Part shown: positions 25,387 through 34,160 of the stretch, piece by piece
Numbering within the stretch: the first letter of the stretch is position 1
Layout: every line of letters begins with the position of its first letter
Assembly: GCA_017408825.1 (NCBI GenBank)
Contig: JAFQTX010000021.1
Location: 1-44,795 of the forward strand
DNA from: Alistipes sp.
Lineage (GTDB): Bacteria; Bacteroidota; Bacteroidia; Bacteroidales; Rikenellaceae
DNA: 44,795 bases
Direction of reading: 5' to 3'
The notes under the pieces: model-generated
What the model saw: only the letters and a program-made list of their open reading frames with translations
Database searches by the model: none
Told to the model about the DNA's origin: nothing
Program-made: the position numbers and the translations under genes

Positions 25387-26780
25387 TACTTCTCGCTACA
25401 CTTTTTACGTATCACTTCGGCCACGGCGTTGCAGCACACGTCGATGTTTCCTGCACCGAACGTCACCACAACATCTGTTGGCATCGTCTCGAGCCTTGCG
25501 GCAAGCTCCTCACGCTCCACCATGCTCCACTCTACGGTGAGCATACGACCAATCATCTCGGAGCATACCCCCTCAATGGGTAGTTCACGTGCAGGATATA
25601 TGGGCACGAGGAGTACCTCGTCGGCGAGCGACAAGGCCTCGGCAAACTCTGGTGCGAGATCCTGCGTGCGGGTGTAGAGGTGTGGCTGGAATACTGCCAG
25701 GATCTTACGATCGGGGAATATTCCACGCAGCGACTCTATCGTTGCACGTAGCTCCTCGGGGTGGTGGGCATAGTCGTCTATGTAGACCTGCTCGGGGGTG
25801 TTTACATAGACCTCCATACGACGCTTCACGCCCTCAAAGCTCCTCAGCGCACCACGTACAGCCTCCTTGTCGAAGGGCTTATTCTCAGCTACTGCGGCAC
25901 ACCATAACATAGCTACGGCAGCCACCGAGTTCTCGATATGTACCTTACCCAAGATTCCAAGCTCGCAATCCTCGATACGACCATCGGGCAGCACTATGTC
26001 GTAGAGGTAGTGTCCACCCTCCATAAGGCGGATATTCTCGGCGTGGAAGTCGCCGCCATCATCGCACGAGTAGCGATACAACTTGCGCTTAGTGTCGTCG
26101 AACTTAAGATCCACACCCCTCTTGAGGATGAGTGCTCCGCCACTCTCTATCTGCGAGGCAAACTGCTCGAAGGCCTCCACCACAGCCTCCACCGTGCCGT
26201 AGATGTCGAGATGGTCGGCATCGACAGCTGTAATCACGGCGATGTCGGGGTGCAGGCGCAGGAACGAGCGGTCGTATTCATCGGCCTCGACAACGAGTCT
26301 GCGTCCCTCGCCCAATATGAGGTTGGAGTTGAAGTTGCGAGATATGCCACCTAAGAAGGCGTTACCCTCGTGAGCTGCTGCGTGGTTTAGCCACGCCGCA
26401 AGTGTCGATGTGGTAGTCTTGCCGTGAGTTCCGGCTACGGCCATTGTGAGTTTACCCTTCGATAGAACACCGAGCATCTCAGAGCGCTTCTCAATCATGA
26501 AGCCCCCCTCACGAAGCCATGCCCACTCCCTATGGTCGGCGGGGATGGCAGGTGTTAGCACCACCAGCGTATCCTCTGGTGAGCGCATCGACTCAGGTAT
26601 TAGCTCGGGGTCATCCTCATAGTGCACTAAAGCTCCCTCCCTCTCAAGTTCTCGTGTGAGGGGTGTTGCCGCGCGGTCGTAGCCCGCAACAGCATACCCT
26701 TCGTGGATGAAGTAGCGGGCTATGGCACTCATGCCAATACCTCCGATACCGAGAAAATATACGTTCTTAAACTCGTTCAT
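25386..26780 (-). CDS. murC: UDP-N-acetylmuramate--L-alanine ligase
   Basis: Adds L-Ala to UDP-MurNAc, the first step of stem-peptide synthesis. The Rossmann start GIGGIGMS (11-18) binds the UDP moiety; the ATP loop GTHGKTTTS is at 117-125; the central region includes EADEYDRSFLRL and DHLDIY. The C-terminal ligase domain has DDYAHHPEEL and FQPHLYTRT. Its 464-aa length matches the family. It begins 3 bases after the murG stop. Confidence 0.97.
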   Translation of the reverse strand: MNEFKNVYFLGIGGIGMSAIARYFIHEGYAVAGYDRAATPLTRELEREGALVHYEDDPELIPESMRSPEDTLVVLTPAIPADHREWAWLREGGFMIEKRSEMLGVLSKGKLTMAVAGTHGKTTTSTLAAWLNHAAAHEGNAFLGGISRNFNSNLILGEGRRLVVEADEYDRSFLRLHPDIAVITAVDADHLDIYGTVEAVVEAFEQFASQIESGGALILKRGVDLKFDDTKRKLYRYSCDDGGDFHAENIRLMEGGHYLYDIVLPDGRIEDCELGILGKVHIENSVAAVAMLWCAAVAENKPFDKEAVRGALRSFEGVKRRMEVYVNTPEQVYIDDYAHHPEELRATIESLRGIFPDRKILAVFQPHLYTRTQDLAPEFAEALSLADEVLLVPIYPARELPIEGVCSEMIGRMLTVEWSMVEREELAARLETMPTDVVVTFGAGNIDVCCNAVAEVIRKKCSEK

Positions 26781-26783
26781 ACT

Positions 26784-27905
26784 CTAATGAGCCTTTGCAA
26801 GCTCCTTTTCTATCTCTGTTACAACTCTCTCTGCAGCGTCGGCGATGGCCAGACGTGCGATGTTTTCGCTGAGCTTTGCCAGACGCTCCTTGTCGGCAAC
26901 AAGCTCTAACGCTACGCTCATACCACGCTCTACGACCTCGCTGTCGCGCACAATCTCGGCAGCACCCTTCTCTACAAGGGCCATAGCATTCTTGGTCTGA
27001 TGATCCTCCGAGACGTTGGGCGATGGCACAAATATCGTGGGCTTGGCCACGAGGCATAGCTCCGACACGGTGCAAGCGCCACTGCGTGATATCACTACGT
27101 CGGCAGCTGCATAGGCATAGTCCATACGGTCAATGAATGCACCTTGCCATATATTCTTTGTCGGGTGCTCCGCAAAGAACTGCTTCATCTCACGCTCGTA
27201 GTATTTTCCTGTCTGCCAGATGACCTGTACTGGGGCCACACCATCGAGCGTGCGTATCCACGCCTTCATCATCTCGTTCATCGTGCGAGTGCCGAGCGAG
27301 CCACCTACCACCATAACCACGGGTAGCGAGCTGTTGAAACCGTAGTAGGCGAGAGCCTCCTCACGATTGCTGCTGTCGGCACTAAAGCGACCACGTAGTG
27401 GATTACCCGTCATCACGATGCGGTCGGCGGGGAAGAAGCGCTCCATCTTGTCGTACGACACGCAGATGCGCTTAGCTCGCTTCGAGAGTAGCTTGTTGGT
27501 GACACCAGCATATGAGTTCTGCTCCTGGATGATTGTTGGCACTCCGAGGCGCTGTGCTGCCCATAGTATTGGTGCTGAAGCGTAGCCGCCAAAGCCCACG
27601 ACGATGTCGGCCTTGAACTCACGCACGATGCGCTTAGCACGGCGTATGCTCTTGAGTACACGCCAAGGTACGGTGATGTTGTTTGCGACGTTAGCAAGGT
27701 TTAACTTCCTCTGCAAGCCCGCTACGGGGAGTCCCTCAATGCGGTAGCCAAGTGCAGGGATCTTCTCCATCTCCATCTTACCCTCGGCACCTACAAAGAG
27801 TAGCTCTACGTCGTCGCCAAATTTGCGTTTCAGGGCCTCGGCAACGGCAACGGCGGGATATATGTGTCCTCCGGTACCTCCACCGGAAAGTATGATTCGT
27901 TTCAT
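26784..27905 (-). CDS. murG: UDP-GlcNAc:lipid I N-acetylglucosaminyltransferase MurG
   Basis: Makes lipid II at the inner face of the membrane. GGGTGGHIYP (8-17) is the first glycine-rich loop; VVGFGGYASAP and VVGGSLGTRTMNE are the second and third; QEQNSYAGVTNKLLS and ISRSGACTVSEL are also typical. Full length at 373 aa. It is the first gene of this division/cell-wall unit, with a promoter at 28033-28063. In many Bacteroidota ftsW lies directly upstream, but here there is none. Confidence 0.97.
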   Translation of the reverse strand: MKRIILSGGGTGGHIYPAVAVAEALKRKFGDDVELLFVGAEGKMEMEKIPALGYRIEGLPVAGLQRKLNLANVANNITVPWRVLKSIRRAKRIVREFKADIVVGFGGYASAPILWAAQRLGVPTIIQEQNSYAGVTNKLLSKRAKRICVSYDKMERFFPADRIVMTGNPLRGRFSADSSNREEALAYYGFNSSLPVVMVVGGSLGTRTMNEMMKAWIRTLDGVAPVQVIWQTGKYYEREMKQFFAEHPTKNIWQGAFIDRMDYAYAAADVVISRSGACTVSELCLVAKPTIFVPSPNVSEDHQTKNAMALVEKGAAEIVRDSEVVERGMSVALELVADKERLAKLSENIARLAIADAAERVVTEIEKELAKAH

Positions 27906-28032
27906 TGGTTCGATATATCGTTACTATGGTTTGGACAGCGATGATGTGTTGCATCCTGTCTAATTGTGTGACATACAGCATGTTGTGTTGCGACTCTCTT
28001 GCGCACGCCCATATGTGTATGATTTCACCCTA

Positions 28033-28063
28033 CAAAATTATAAACTTTCGGTCGAAAATACAA
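28033..28063 (-). promoter_or_regulatory. Promoter of the murG-murC-ftsQAZ unit
   Basis: Minus-strand -7 box TAATTTTG (28033-28040) and -33 TTG (28061-28063) separated by 20 bases, matching the Bacteroidota housekeeping pattern. It is the only well-formed promoter I see ahead of the division genes. Confidence 0.6.
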
Positions 28064-28253
28064 GATGAAACAGTTTGTTTTTTCAATTTTTTTGGCAAGG
28101 GGATTTTTGGTTTTTTTGAGAGACTTGTGCGGGGGTGCGAGTCTCCGTGCGTGGGAGGGTTGCTTTGGTGGGGGGGGATGAGTTGCGATGATAGAGAGGT
28201 ACAACACCTTTCGCTCATTCATAGTAACACCCCCCCCCTCCCACTACCACAGA

Positions 28254-28284
28254 AAGGGGGTGTCCCCAGCGTGGACACCCCCTT
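28254..28284 (-). terminator. Strong hairpin after transketolase
   Basis: Perfect 12-bp GC-rich stem, arms 28254-28265 and 28273-28284, with a 7-base loop, 19 bases past the transketolase stop. There is no real T-tract on the minus strand, so it may act as a 3'-end stabiliser or a Rho-assisted stop rather than a classical intrinsic terminator. Confidence 0.65.
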
Positions 28285-28303
28285 CACTATCTGAAATTTT
28301 CTA

Positions 28304-30328
28304 CTACTTAAGCATAGCCTTTACCTCCTCGGCAACGGTCTTACCATTGTAGCCAAACTTCTCGTCAAGCACCTTGAAAGGAGCCGAGTAACCGAAGTGG
28401 TCGAAGCCGTGAATGAAGCCCTTGTCGCCAACCAAACCTGCGAGGTTAATCGAGAGACCAGAGGTCATACCATAGCGTGGTAGATTGCCAAGCACAGATG
28501 CCTGATAATCAGCATCCTGGTCACGGAATAGACCCTCGCTTGGAATTGACACAACACGTGTTGCGATGCCCTCCTGAGCCAGCAGCTCAGCACCCTCAAC
28601 GAGGGTAGAAACCTCCGAGCCAGTAGCGATCATCGTAACCTTGGCATCACTGTTTTCGAGCACAACATATCCACCCTTCTCGGCACGCATAGCCTCGTTG
28701 CGACGTGACTGGCCACCGAGGGCTGGTAGCGACTTAATATTCTGGCGTGAGAGGATGAGTGCCACAGGGCGTTTCTCCTCGAGAGCCATCTTCCACGCTG
28801 CAACGGTCTCCTCAGAGTCGGCGGGGCGAAGAACGAGCATTGAGCGCTCGCCCGAGTGGTTGCGCAGGTGCTCCATAAGGCGTATCTGTGCCTCGTGCTC
28901 AACAGGCTCGTGGGTAGGACCATCCTCGCCTACACGGAATGAGTCGTGTGTCCAGATGTAGATAACGTGCTTCTCCATAAGCGCCGAAAGACGCACTGCG
29001 GGCTTCATATAGTCTGAGAATACGAAGAATGTGCCGCACGCTGGGATGATACCACCGTGGAGTGCCATACCGTTCATCACGCAGGCCATAGTGAGCTCGG
29101 CAACACCTGCCTGGAAGAAGTTGCCCGAGAAGTCACTCTTGGTGAATGCCTTGGTCTTCTTGAGGAAGCCGTCGGTCTTATCTGAGTTAGAGAGGTCGGC
29201 AGACGAAACTACCATATTCTCAACGTGTTCCGCAAAATATCCGAGCATTGTTGCCGATGCCGCACGTGTTGCCTGGTCGGGCTTAACCTCGATTGCCGAG
29301 TAGTCAATCTCAGGGAGCTTGCCAGAGTAGAAGTTATCCATCTTCTCGGCCAATGCAGGGTTCTCCTTGCGCCAAGCAGCCTCAACCTCGGCCATACCCT
29401 TAGCCCAGGCGCGAAGCTCCTCACGACGAGCAGCATAGACCTCCTTCGACTCCTCGAATACTGCGAATGGCTCGTCTGGGTTACCTCCAAGGTTCTTGAT
29501 GGTCGCTACGATGTCGGCACCAGCAGCCGTAAGTGGCTGGCCGTGAGTAGATACCTGATTTTCAAAGCTTGTGCCATCGGCCTTGCGAGCACCATAACCC
29601 ATGATGGTCTTGCCGATGATAATTGTAGGACGCTCGGTCTCTGCATTTGCTGCCTTGAGAGCGGCACGAATCTCGTCGATAGACTGGCCATTTACGGTGA
29701 TTACGTTCCAGTTCCAAGCCCTGTACTTCATCTCGATATCCTCGGTATCCACCTCGTCACACTTTGTCGAGAGCTGAATGTTGTTCGAGTCGTAGTACAT
29801 GATGAGGTTTGAGAGACCGAGGTGGCCAGCTACACGACCAACACCCTGAGAGATCTCCTCCTGCACTGCGCCGTCCGAGATAAAAGCGTATGTTTTATGT
29901 GCCATCCACTCGCCAAAACGAGCTACCATAAAGCGCTCAGCGATAGCCGCACCGAGAGCCATTGCGTGGCCCTGGCCAAGAGGACCAGAGGTGTTCTCAA
30001 CACCACGCATAACATCTACCTCTGGGTGGCCAGGAGTGACGCTTCCCCACTGGCGCAATGACATCAAATCTTCGGTAGAGTAATTGCCTGCTAATGAGAG
30101 CACTGCGTAGAGCATTGGTGACATATGGCCGGGGTCGAGGAATAGGCGATCACGGTGTGGATAGGCCATATTATCGGGGTCGTAGCGGAGGAACTCTGCG
30201 TAGAGTACATTGATGAAATCTGCACCGCCCATAGCACCTCCTGGGTGGCCCGACTTAGCTCGTTCGACCATCGAAGCAGCCAAGATACGGATGTTGTCAG
30301 CTGCACGCTGAAGTTTGTTGTTCTGCAT
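28304..30328 (-). CDS. tkt: Transketolase
   Basis: Thiamine-diphosphate enzyme of the non-oxidative pentose phosphate pathway. The N-terminal TPP domain shows KSGHPGGAMGGADF (25-38), GPLGQGHAMALGAAIAERF and the metal/TPP segment SDGAVQEEISQG...YYDSNNIQL; the usual GDG is SDG here, with the metal-binding Asp kept. The middle Pyr domain includes RVGEDGPTHEPVEHEAQIR, and the C-terminal domain is complete. Length 674 aa is normal. It is transcribed alone, diverging from pgk, with a TATCTTTG promoter. Confidence 0.96.
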   Translation of the reverse strand: MQNNKLQRAADNIRILAASMVERAKSGHPGGAMGGADFINVLYAEFLRYDPDNMAYPHRDRLFLDPGHMSPMLYAVLSLAGNYSTEDLMSLRQWGSVTPGHPEVDVMRGVENTSGPLGQGHAMALGAAIAERFMVARFGEWMAHKTYAFISDGAVQEEISQGVGRVAGHLGLSNLIMYYDSNNIQLSTKCDEVDTEDIEMKYRAWNWNVITVNGQSIDEIRAALKAANAETERPTIIIGKTIMGYGARKADGTSFENQVSTHGQPLTAAGADIVATIKNLGGNPDEPFAVFEESKEVYAARREELRAWAKGMAEVEAAWRKENPALAEKMDNFYSGKLPEIDYSAIEVKPDQATRAASATMLGYFAEHVENMVVSSADLSNSDKTDGFLKKTKAFTKSDFSGNFFQAGVAELTMACVMNGMALHGGIIPACGTFFVFSDYMKPAVRLSALMEKHVIYIWTHDSFRVGEDGPTHEPVEHEAQIRLMEHLRNHSGERSMLVLRPADSEETVAAWKMALEEKRPVALILSRQNIKSLPALGGQSRRNEAMRAEKGGYVVLENSDAKVTMIATGSEVSTLVEGAELLAQEGIATRVVSIPSEGLFRDQDADYQASVLGNLPRYGMTSGLSINLAGLVGDKGFIHGFDHFGYSAPFKVLDEKFGYNGKTVAEEVKAMLK

Positions 30329-30412
30329 AGTTGTTTGGTTTTATTTGTATTTTTGAATCTATCCTCTTTACAATAATTTTGTGTCGCACTTAGACCAAAT
30401 CCAAGCATCACA

Positions 30413-30420
30413 CAAAGATA
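30413..30420 (-). promoter_or_regulatory. Promoter -7 box for tkt
   Basis: Minus-strand TATCTTTG, an exact consensus match about 85 bases before the tkt ATG, in the 286-bp divergent region shared with pgk. Confidence 0.6.
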
Positions 30421-30545
30421 CTAAAACTTTTCCATAAACTCCTCTTTTTTCGAGAATTTATCGCAAAAAGGATAAATGTCGTGATTTTTGCTACTGTCGA
30501 TGCAATAAAATTCTCGTGTGTGTATTAATATATAGGTATAAAGTG

Positions 30546-30574
30546 TTGATGTTTCAAAAAAAATCGTAACTTTG
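30546..30574 (+). promoter_or_regulatory. Promoter for pgk
   Basis: -33 TTG (30546-30548), an 18-base spacer, and -7 TAACTTTG (30567-30574), about 40 bases before the pgk ATG. The arrangement fits the Bacteroidota consensus well. Confidence 0.7.
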
Positions 30575-30614
30575 TCCCGAATATATGTATATGTAATCAA
30601 TAAATTATATAGTT

Positions 30615-31877
30615 ATGTTTGCAATTGACAACTACAAATTCGCTGGTAAGCGTGCAATCATCCGTGTAGATTTTAATGTACCCCTTAACGCAGAGGGTAA
30701 GGTGACCGACGATACTCGTATTCGTGCCGCAATCCCAACTATTAAGAGGGTGTTGGCTGAGGGTGGCTCGGTAATTCTTATGTCGCACCTTGGTCGTCCT
30801 AAGAAGAATCCAGATCCTAAGTACTCTTTGGAGCAGATTGTCTATGCTATTGAGGAGCGCCTCGGCACAAAGATTATGTTTGCTGGTGACTGTATGGGCG
30901 AGCGTGCTGCCCAGATGGCAGCAAACCTTAAGCCTGGCGAGGTGATGCTTCTCGAGAACTTGCGCTTCTATGCTGAAGAGGAGGGTAAGCCACGTGGCCT
31001 GGCCGAGGATGCCTCGGACGAGGAGAAGAAGGAGGCTAAGAGGGCTGTTAAGGAGTCGCAGAAGGAGTTTGTGAAGCGCCTCGCTTCGTATGCCGACTGC
31101 TACATAAATGACGCCTTTGGCACGGCACACCGTGCTCATGCCTCTACCGCACTTATCGCCGACTATTTCCCTGAGGATAAGATGTTTGGCTATGTTATGG
31201 AGAACGAGCTCAAGGCTATCGACGGTGTTATGGAGAACCCTGAGCGTCCATTCTGCGCAATCATCGGTGGCTCGAAGGTATCGACAAAGATTACTATCAT
31301 CGAGAAACTTATGGAGAAGGTCGATTCGATCATCATCGGTGGCGGTATGACCTACACCTTCGCAGGTGCTGAGGGTGGCAAGGAGGGTAAGTCAATCTGC
31401 GAGCCTGATATGTTCCCAGTAGCTCTCGAGATATTGAAGAAGGCCGAGGAGCGAGGTATCAAGATCCTCCGTTCGCCAGATGCTCTTATCTGCGACGATT
31501 TTGCTGAGACAGCAAATACTCAGGAGGCGCCAGCAAACAATATTCCCGACGAGTGGGAGGGTGTCGATATTGCATCGCAGGGTAAGGCTAAGTTCAGAGA
31601 GCACATCCTTGGCTGCAAGACAATCCTCTGGAATGGCCCAGTAGGTGTGTTCGAGATTGATAAGTTCTCAACAGGCTCACGTGCTGTGGCTGAGGCTATT
31701 GCCGAGGCGACAGAGAAGAATGGTGCTTACTCGCTTATCGGCGGTGGCGACTCGGTTGCTTGTGTCAATAAGTTTGGCTTGGCCGACAAGGTGTCGTACG
31801 TATCAACTGGCGGTGGCGCACTGCTCGAGTATATGGAGGGCAAGGAGCTCCCAGGCGTAGCAGCTATTCGCAAGTAA
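30615..31877 (+). CDS. pgk: Phosphoglycerate kinase
   Basis: Glycolytic enzyme converting 1,3-bisphosphoglycerate and ADP to 3-phosphoglycerate and [11 protein letters not shown] (17-24), [31 protein letters not shown] and the nucleotide-side [13 protein letters not shown] are all present. At 420 aa it is about 30 residues longer than E. coli PGK, mostly a charged insertion after LRFY ([18 protein letters not shown]), which appears usual for Bacteroidota. The M13 peptidase gene follows by 56 bp with no terminator between, so they are probably cotranscribed. Confidence 0.97.
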   Translation: MFAIDNYKFAGKRAIIRVDFNVPLNAEGKVTDDTRIRAAIPTIKRVLAEGGSVILMSHLGRPKKNPDPKYSLEQIVYAIEERLGTKIMFAGDCMGERAAQMAANLKPGEVMLLENLRFYAEEEGKPRGLAEDASDEEKKEAKRAVKESQKEFVKRLASYADCYINDAFGTAHRAHASTALIADYFPEDKMFGYVMENELKAIDGVMENPERPFCAIIGGSKVSTKITIIEKLMEKVDSIIIGGGMTYTFAGAEGGKEGKSICEPDMFPVALEILKKAEERGIKILRSPDALICDDFAETANTQEAPANNIPDEWEGVDIASQGKAKFREHILGCKTILWNGPVGVFEIDKFSTGSRAVAEAIAEATEKNGAYSLIGGGDSVACVNKFGLADKVSYVSTGGGALLEYMEGKELPGVAAIRK

Positions 31878-31933
31878 GAGTCTCGGTGGCGTAACCCAAT
31901 AAATGGAATAAACCAAAATGTAATATATTGAAA

Positions 31934-33967
31934 ATGAAAAGACTAACTCTAATTATTGCAACTGCGCTTATGATGACTGCGTGTGCAAGCCCAGTGACTG
32001 AGGGCAACGACAAGAGGGTGCCTGCTATCGACAAGGCAAACTTCGACGAGGCTGTCAATCTCAAGGATAACTTCTACCAGTGGGCTACTGGTGGCTGGCA
32101 GAAGGCCAATCCACTAAAGCCTGAGTATTCGCGTTACGGCTCTTTCGACGTGCTTCGTGAGAACAACGAGATTCGCATCAACGAGCTCTTCGAGGCTATG
32201 ACCAAGAGTACTGCCAAGGCTGGTAGCATCGAGCAGAAGATCTCAGACCTCTATAAGATGGGTCTTGATGAGGAGCGCCTAAACAAGGAGGGTGCAGAAC
32301 CTATCCGTGAGGCTCTCAATGAGATTATGGCGGTCACAGAGCGTGAGCAGGTTATCGCTATGCTCGCAAAGCTTCACACCGATGGCATCGGCGTATTCTT
32401 TGCATCGTATCCAGCTGCCGACCTTGCTGATAGCAATATGACCATCCTCTATATGGAGCAGGGTGGCCTCGGTATGGGCAATCGTGACTACTATATCGAT
32501 GAGAAGAATGCCGACAAGAAGGCTGCATATCGCACCTACCTCGAGAAGGTATTTACCTTGGCAGGTGTTGAGGGCGATGTTAAGAAGATGGTTGAGGATG
32601 TTGTAGCTCTCGAGGATCGTATCGCCGAGAAGTCGTGGTCTAACGTTGAGTGCCGTGACATTCAGAAGGGTTACAACCCATTCACCTATGCCGACTTTAA
32701 GGCTCAGTTCCCTGGCGTAGAGTGGGATAACTACTTCGCAGCATTTGGTCTTAAGGATATTAAGAAGCTAGTCGTAAGTCAGCCATCATCATTTACAAAC
32801 ATCCTCGAGGTGCTGAACACTGCCGACATCGCTGCTTTGCGTGCATATGTTGCAGCTCACTATATCAACGCCGCTTCAAGCTACCTCAGCGAGGAGTTTG
32901 CCTTGGCATCGTTCGAGTTCTTCGGCAAGACAATGTCGGGAACACAGGAGATTCGCCCACGCTGGAAGCGTGCTATGAGCGTGCCTAACTCAATCCTCTC
33001 GGAGGCAGTGGGCCAGATGTACGTTGCTAAGTACTTCCCTGAGAGTGAGAAGGCTCGTGTCGAGACTATGGTTGCCAACATCCAGAAGGCATTCTCTAAG
33101 CATATCGACGCTCTCGACTGGATGAGTGCCGACACCAAGGCTAAGGCTCAGGAGAAGCTCGCAGCCTTTACCGTGAAGATTGGCTACCCTAACAAGTGGA
33201 AGGACTACTCATCGCTTATGGTAGACCCCGCAAAGACCTACTGGGCAAATGTTGTTGAGGCTAACCGCTGGTACACTGCCGACTCTATGTCGGAGGTGGG
33301 CAAGCCTGTAGACCGCGAGAAGTGGCTGATGCCTCCTCAGATGGTTAATGCCTACTATATGCCTACAACCAACGAGATATGCTTCCCTGCAGCTATCCTT
33401 CAGCCTCCATTCTACAACCCTAATGCCGACGATGCTGTAAACTATGGTGCTATCGGCGTTGTTATCGCTCACGAGATGACACACGGCTTTGATGACCAGG
33501 GATCGCAGTTCGACAAGATGGGTAATATGAACGATTGGTGGACTAAGGAGGATCGTGCGGCCTTCGAGAAGAAGACTCAGGTGCTTGTAGATCAGTTCAA
33601 TGCTATCGAGGTTCTCCCAGGCTTGAATGCTGATGGTAAGTTCTCGCTTGGTGAGAATATCGCTGACCAGGGTGGCTTGCGCCTCGCCTTCACAGGCCTT
33701 AAGGACTACGCTTGGGCTGAGGGTCGTCCCGAGGATATTGACGGCTTCACTGGCGAGCAGCGCTTCTACATCGGCTATGCTACCCTCTGGGCACAGAACA
33801 TCACCGATCAGGAGAAGGAGCGCCTTACTAAGGTTGATGTGCACTCTCTCGGCATCAACCGTGTGAATGCTACTTTGCGTAACATCCAGTCGTTCTACGA
33901 TGCATTTGGCATTGTAGAGGGTGATGCTATGTTTATGCCTGAGGCAGAGCGTATTGTTATCTGGTAA
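31934..33967 (+). CDS. M13-family (neprilysin/PepO-like) zinc metallopeptidase, lipoprotein
   Basis: Envelope endopeptidase expected to cleave small peptides. I chose the ATG at 31934 over an in-frame TTG six bases upstream because it gives a standard lipoprotein signal, MKRLTLIIATALMMTACAS. The zinc site HEMTH lies at 513-517 and the third ligand Glu574 in GENIADQGG, with Asp578 supporting the site. VNAYYMPTTNEICFPAAILQPPF is the substrate-binding NAYY motif of the family. The 677-aa length is standard for a bacterial member. A strong terminator follows 40 bases after the stop. Confidence 0.95.
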   Translation: MKRLTLIIATALMMTACASPVTEGNDKRVPAIDKANFDEAVNLKDNFYQWATGGWQKANPLKPEYSRYGSFDVLRENNEIRINELFEAMTKSTAKAGSIEQKISDLYKMGLDEERLNKEGAEPIREALNEIMAVTEREQVIAMLAKLHTDGIGVFFASYPAADLADSNMTILYMEQGGLGMGNRDYYIDEKNADKKAAYRTYLEKVFTLAGVEGDVKKMVEDVVALEDRIAEKSWSNVECRDIQKGYNPFTYADFKAQFPGVEWDNYFAAFGLKDIKKLVVSQPSSFTNILEVLNTADIAALRAYVAAHYINAASSYLSEEFALASFEFFGKTMSGTQEIRPRWKRAMSVPNSILSEAVGQMYVAKYFPESEKARVETMVANIQKAFSKHIDALDWMSADTKAKAQEKLAAFTVKIGYPNKWKDYSSLMVDPAKTYWANVVEANRWYTADSMSEVGKPVDREKWLMPPQMVNAYYMPTTNEICFPAAILQPPFYNPNADDAVNYGAIGVVIAHEMTHGFDDQGSQFDKMGNMNDWWTKEDRAAFEKKTQVLVDQFNAIEVLPGLNADGKFSLGENIADQGGLRLAFTGLKDYAWAEGRPEDIDGFTGEQRFYIGYATLWAQNITDQEKERLTKVDVHSLGINRVNATLRNIQSFYDAFGIVEGDAMFMPEAERIVIW

Positions 33968-34006
33968 TCTCATTTAGAATTGGGGCCATCTGTGGCCTCT
34001 AACTCC

Positions 34007-34051
34007 TTGCCCCGAATAGGAAATACTCTCGGTATGACCTATTCGGGGCAA
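34007..34051 (+). terminator. Terminator of the pgk-M13 unit
   Basis: Perfect 14-bp stem with arms 34007-34020 and 34038-34051 (TTGCCCCGAATAGG and its complement), plus a small inner stem ATAC (34023-34026)/GTAT (34032-34035). A pyrimidine-rich run (TCTCTTTCTT) follows on the plus strand. Confidence 0.85.
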
Positions 34052-34059
34052 TCTCTTTC

Positions 34060-34095
34060 TTAATTGTCTTAATCGTCTTAATGGTCCCAATCATC
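34060..34095. repeat. Four 9-base tandem repeats
   Basis: Units are TTAATTGTC, TTAATCGTC, TTAATGGTC and the more divergent CCAATCATC. They sit between the pgk-M13 terminator and the -33 element of the next promoter. Their spacing close to a helical turn could allow binding of a regulator, or they may be simple slippage products. Confidence 0.65.
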
Positions 34096-34099
34096 TTTT

Positions 34100-34130
34100 T
34101 TTGTACTTTTCAAATATATTGTTATCTTTG
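34100..34130 (+). promoter_or_regulatory. Promoter for the 580-aa lipoprotein
   Basis: -33 TTTG (34100-34103), a 19-base spacer, and -7 TATCTTTG (34123-34130), 30 bases before the ATG. This is the best-formed consensus promoter in the window. Confidence 0.75.
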
Positions 34131-34160
34131 TAAGATATAAAATATAAACTAAACGTCCAT

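Larger units (their letters stand above)
27906..28303. other. 398-bp spacer between transketolase and murG
   Basis: No gene is supported. From right to left it holds the transketolase terminator-like hairpin (28254-28284), a C8 tract (28231-28238), a G8 tract (28170-28177), a small hairpin GAGACT (28120-28125)/AGTCTC (28140-28145), A/T homopolymer runs (28084-28117), and the murG promoter (28033-28063). The leader ahead of murG is about 120 bases. Confidence 0.6.

Noticed and set aside
28120-28145. Hairpin with an adjacent T7 run as a terminator
   Set aside because: The T run precedes the hairpin on the plus strand and becomes A on the minus strand, so it cannot serve as an intrinsic terminator in either direction.
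31928-31933. TTG as the start of the M13 peptidase
   Set aside because: The ATG six bases later gives a cleaner lipoprotein signal and a commoner start codon.
33209-33973. 254-codon minus-strand open frame
   Set aside because: Antisense to the zinc-site half of the M13 peptidase; no start context or protein signature.
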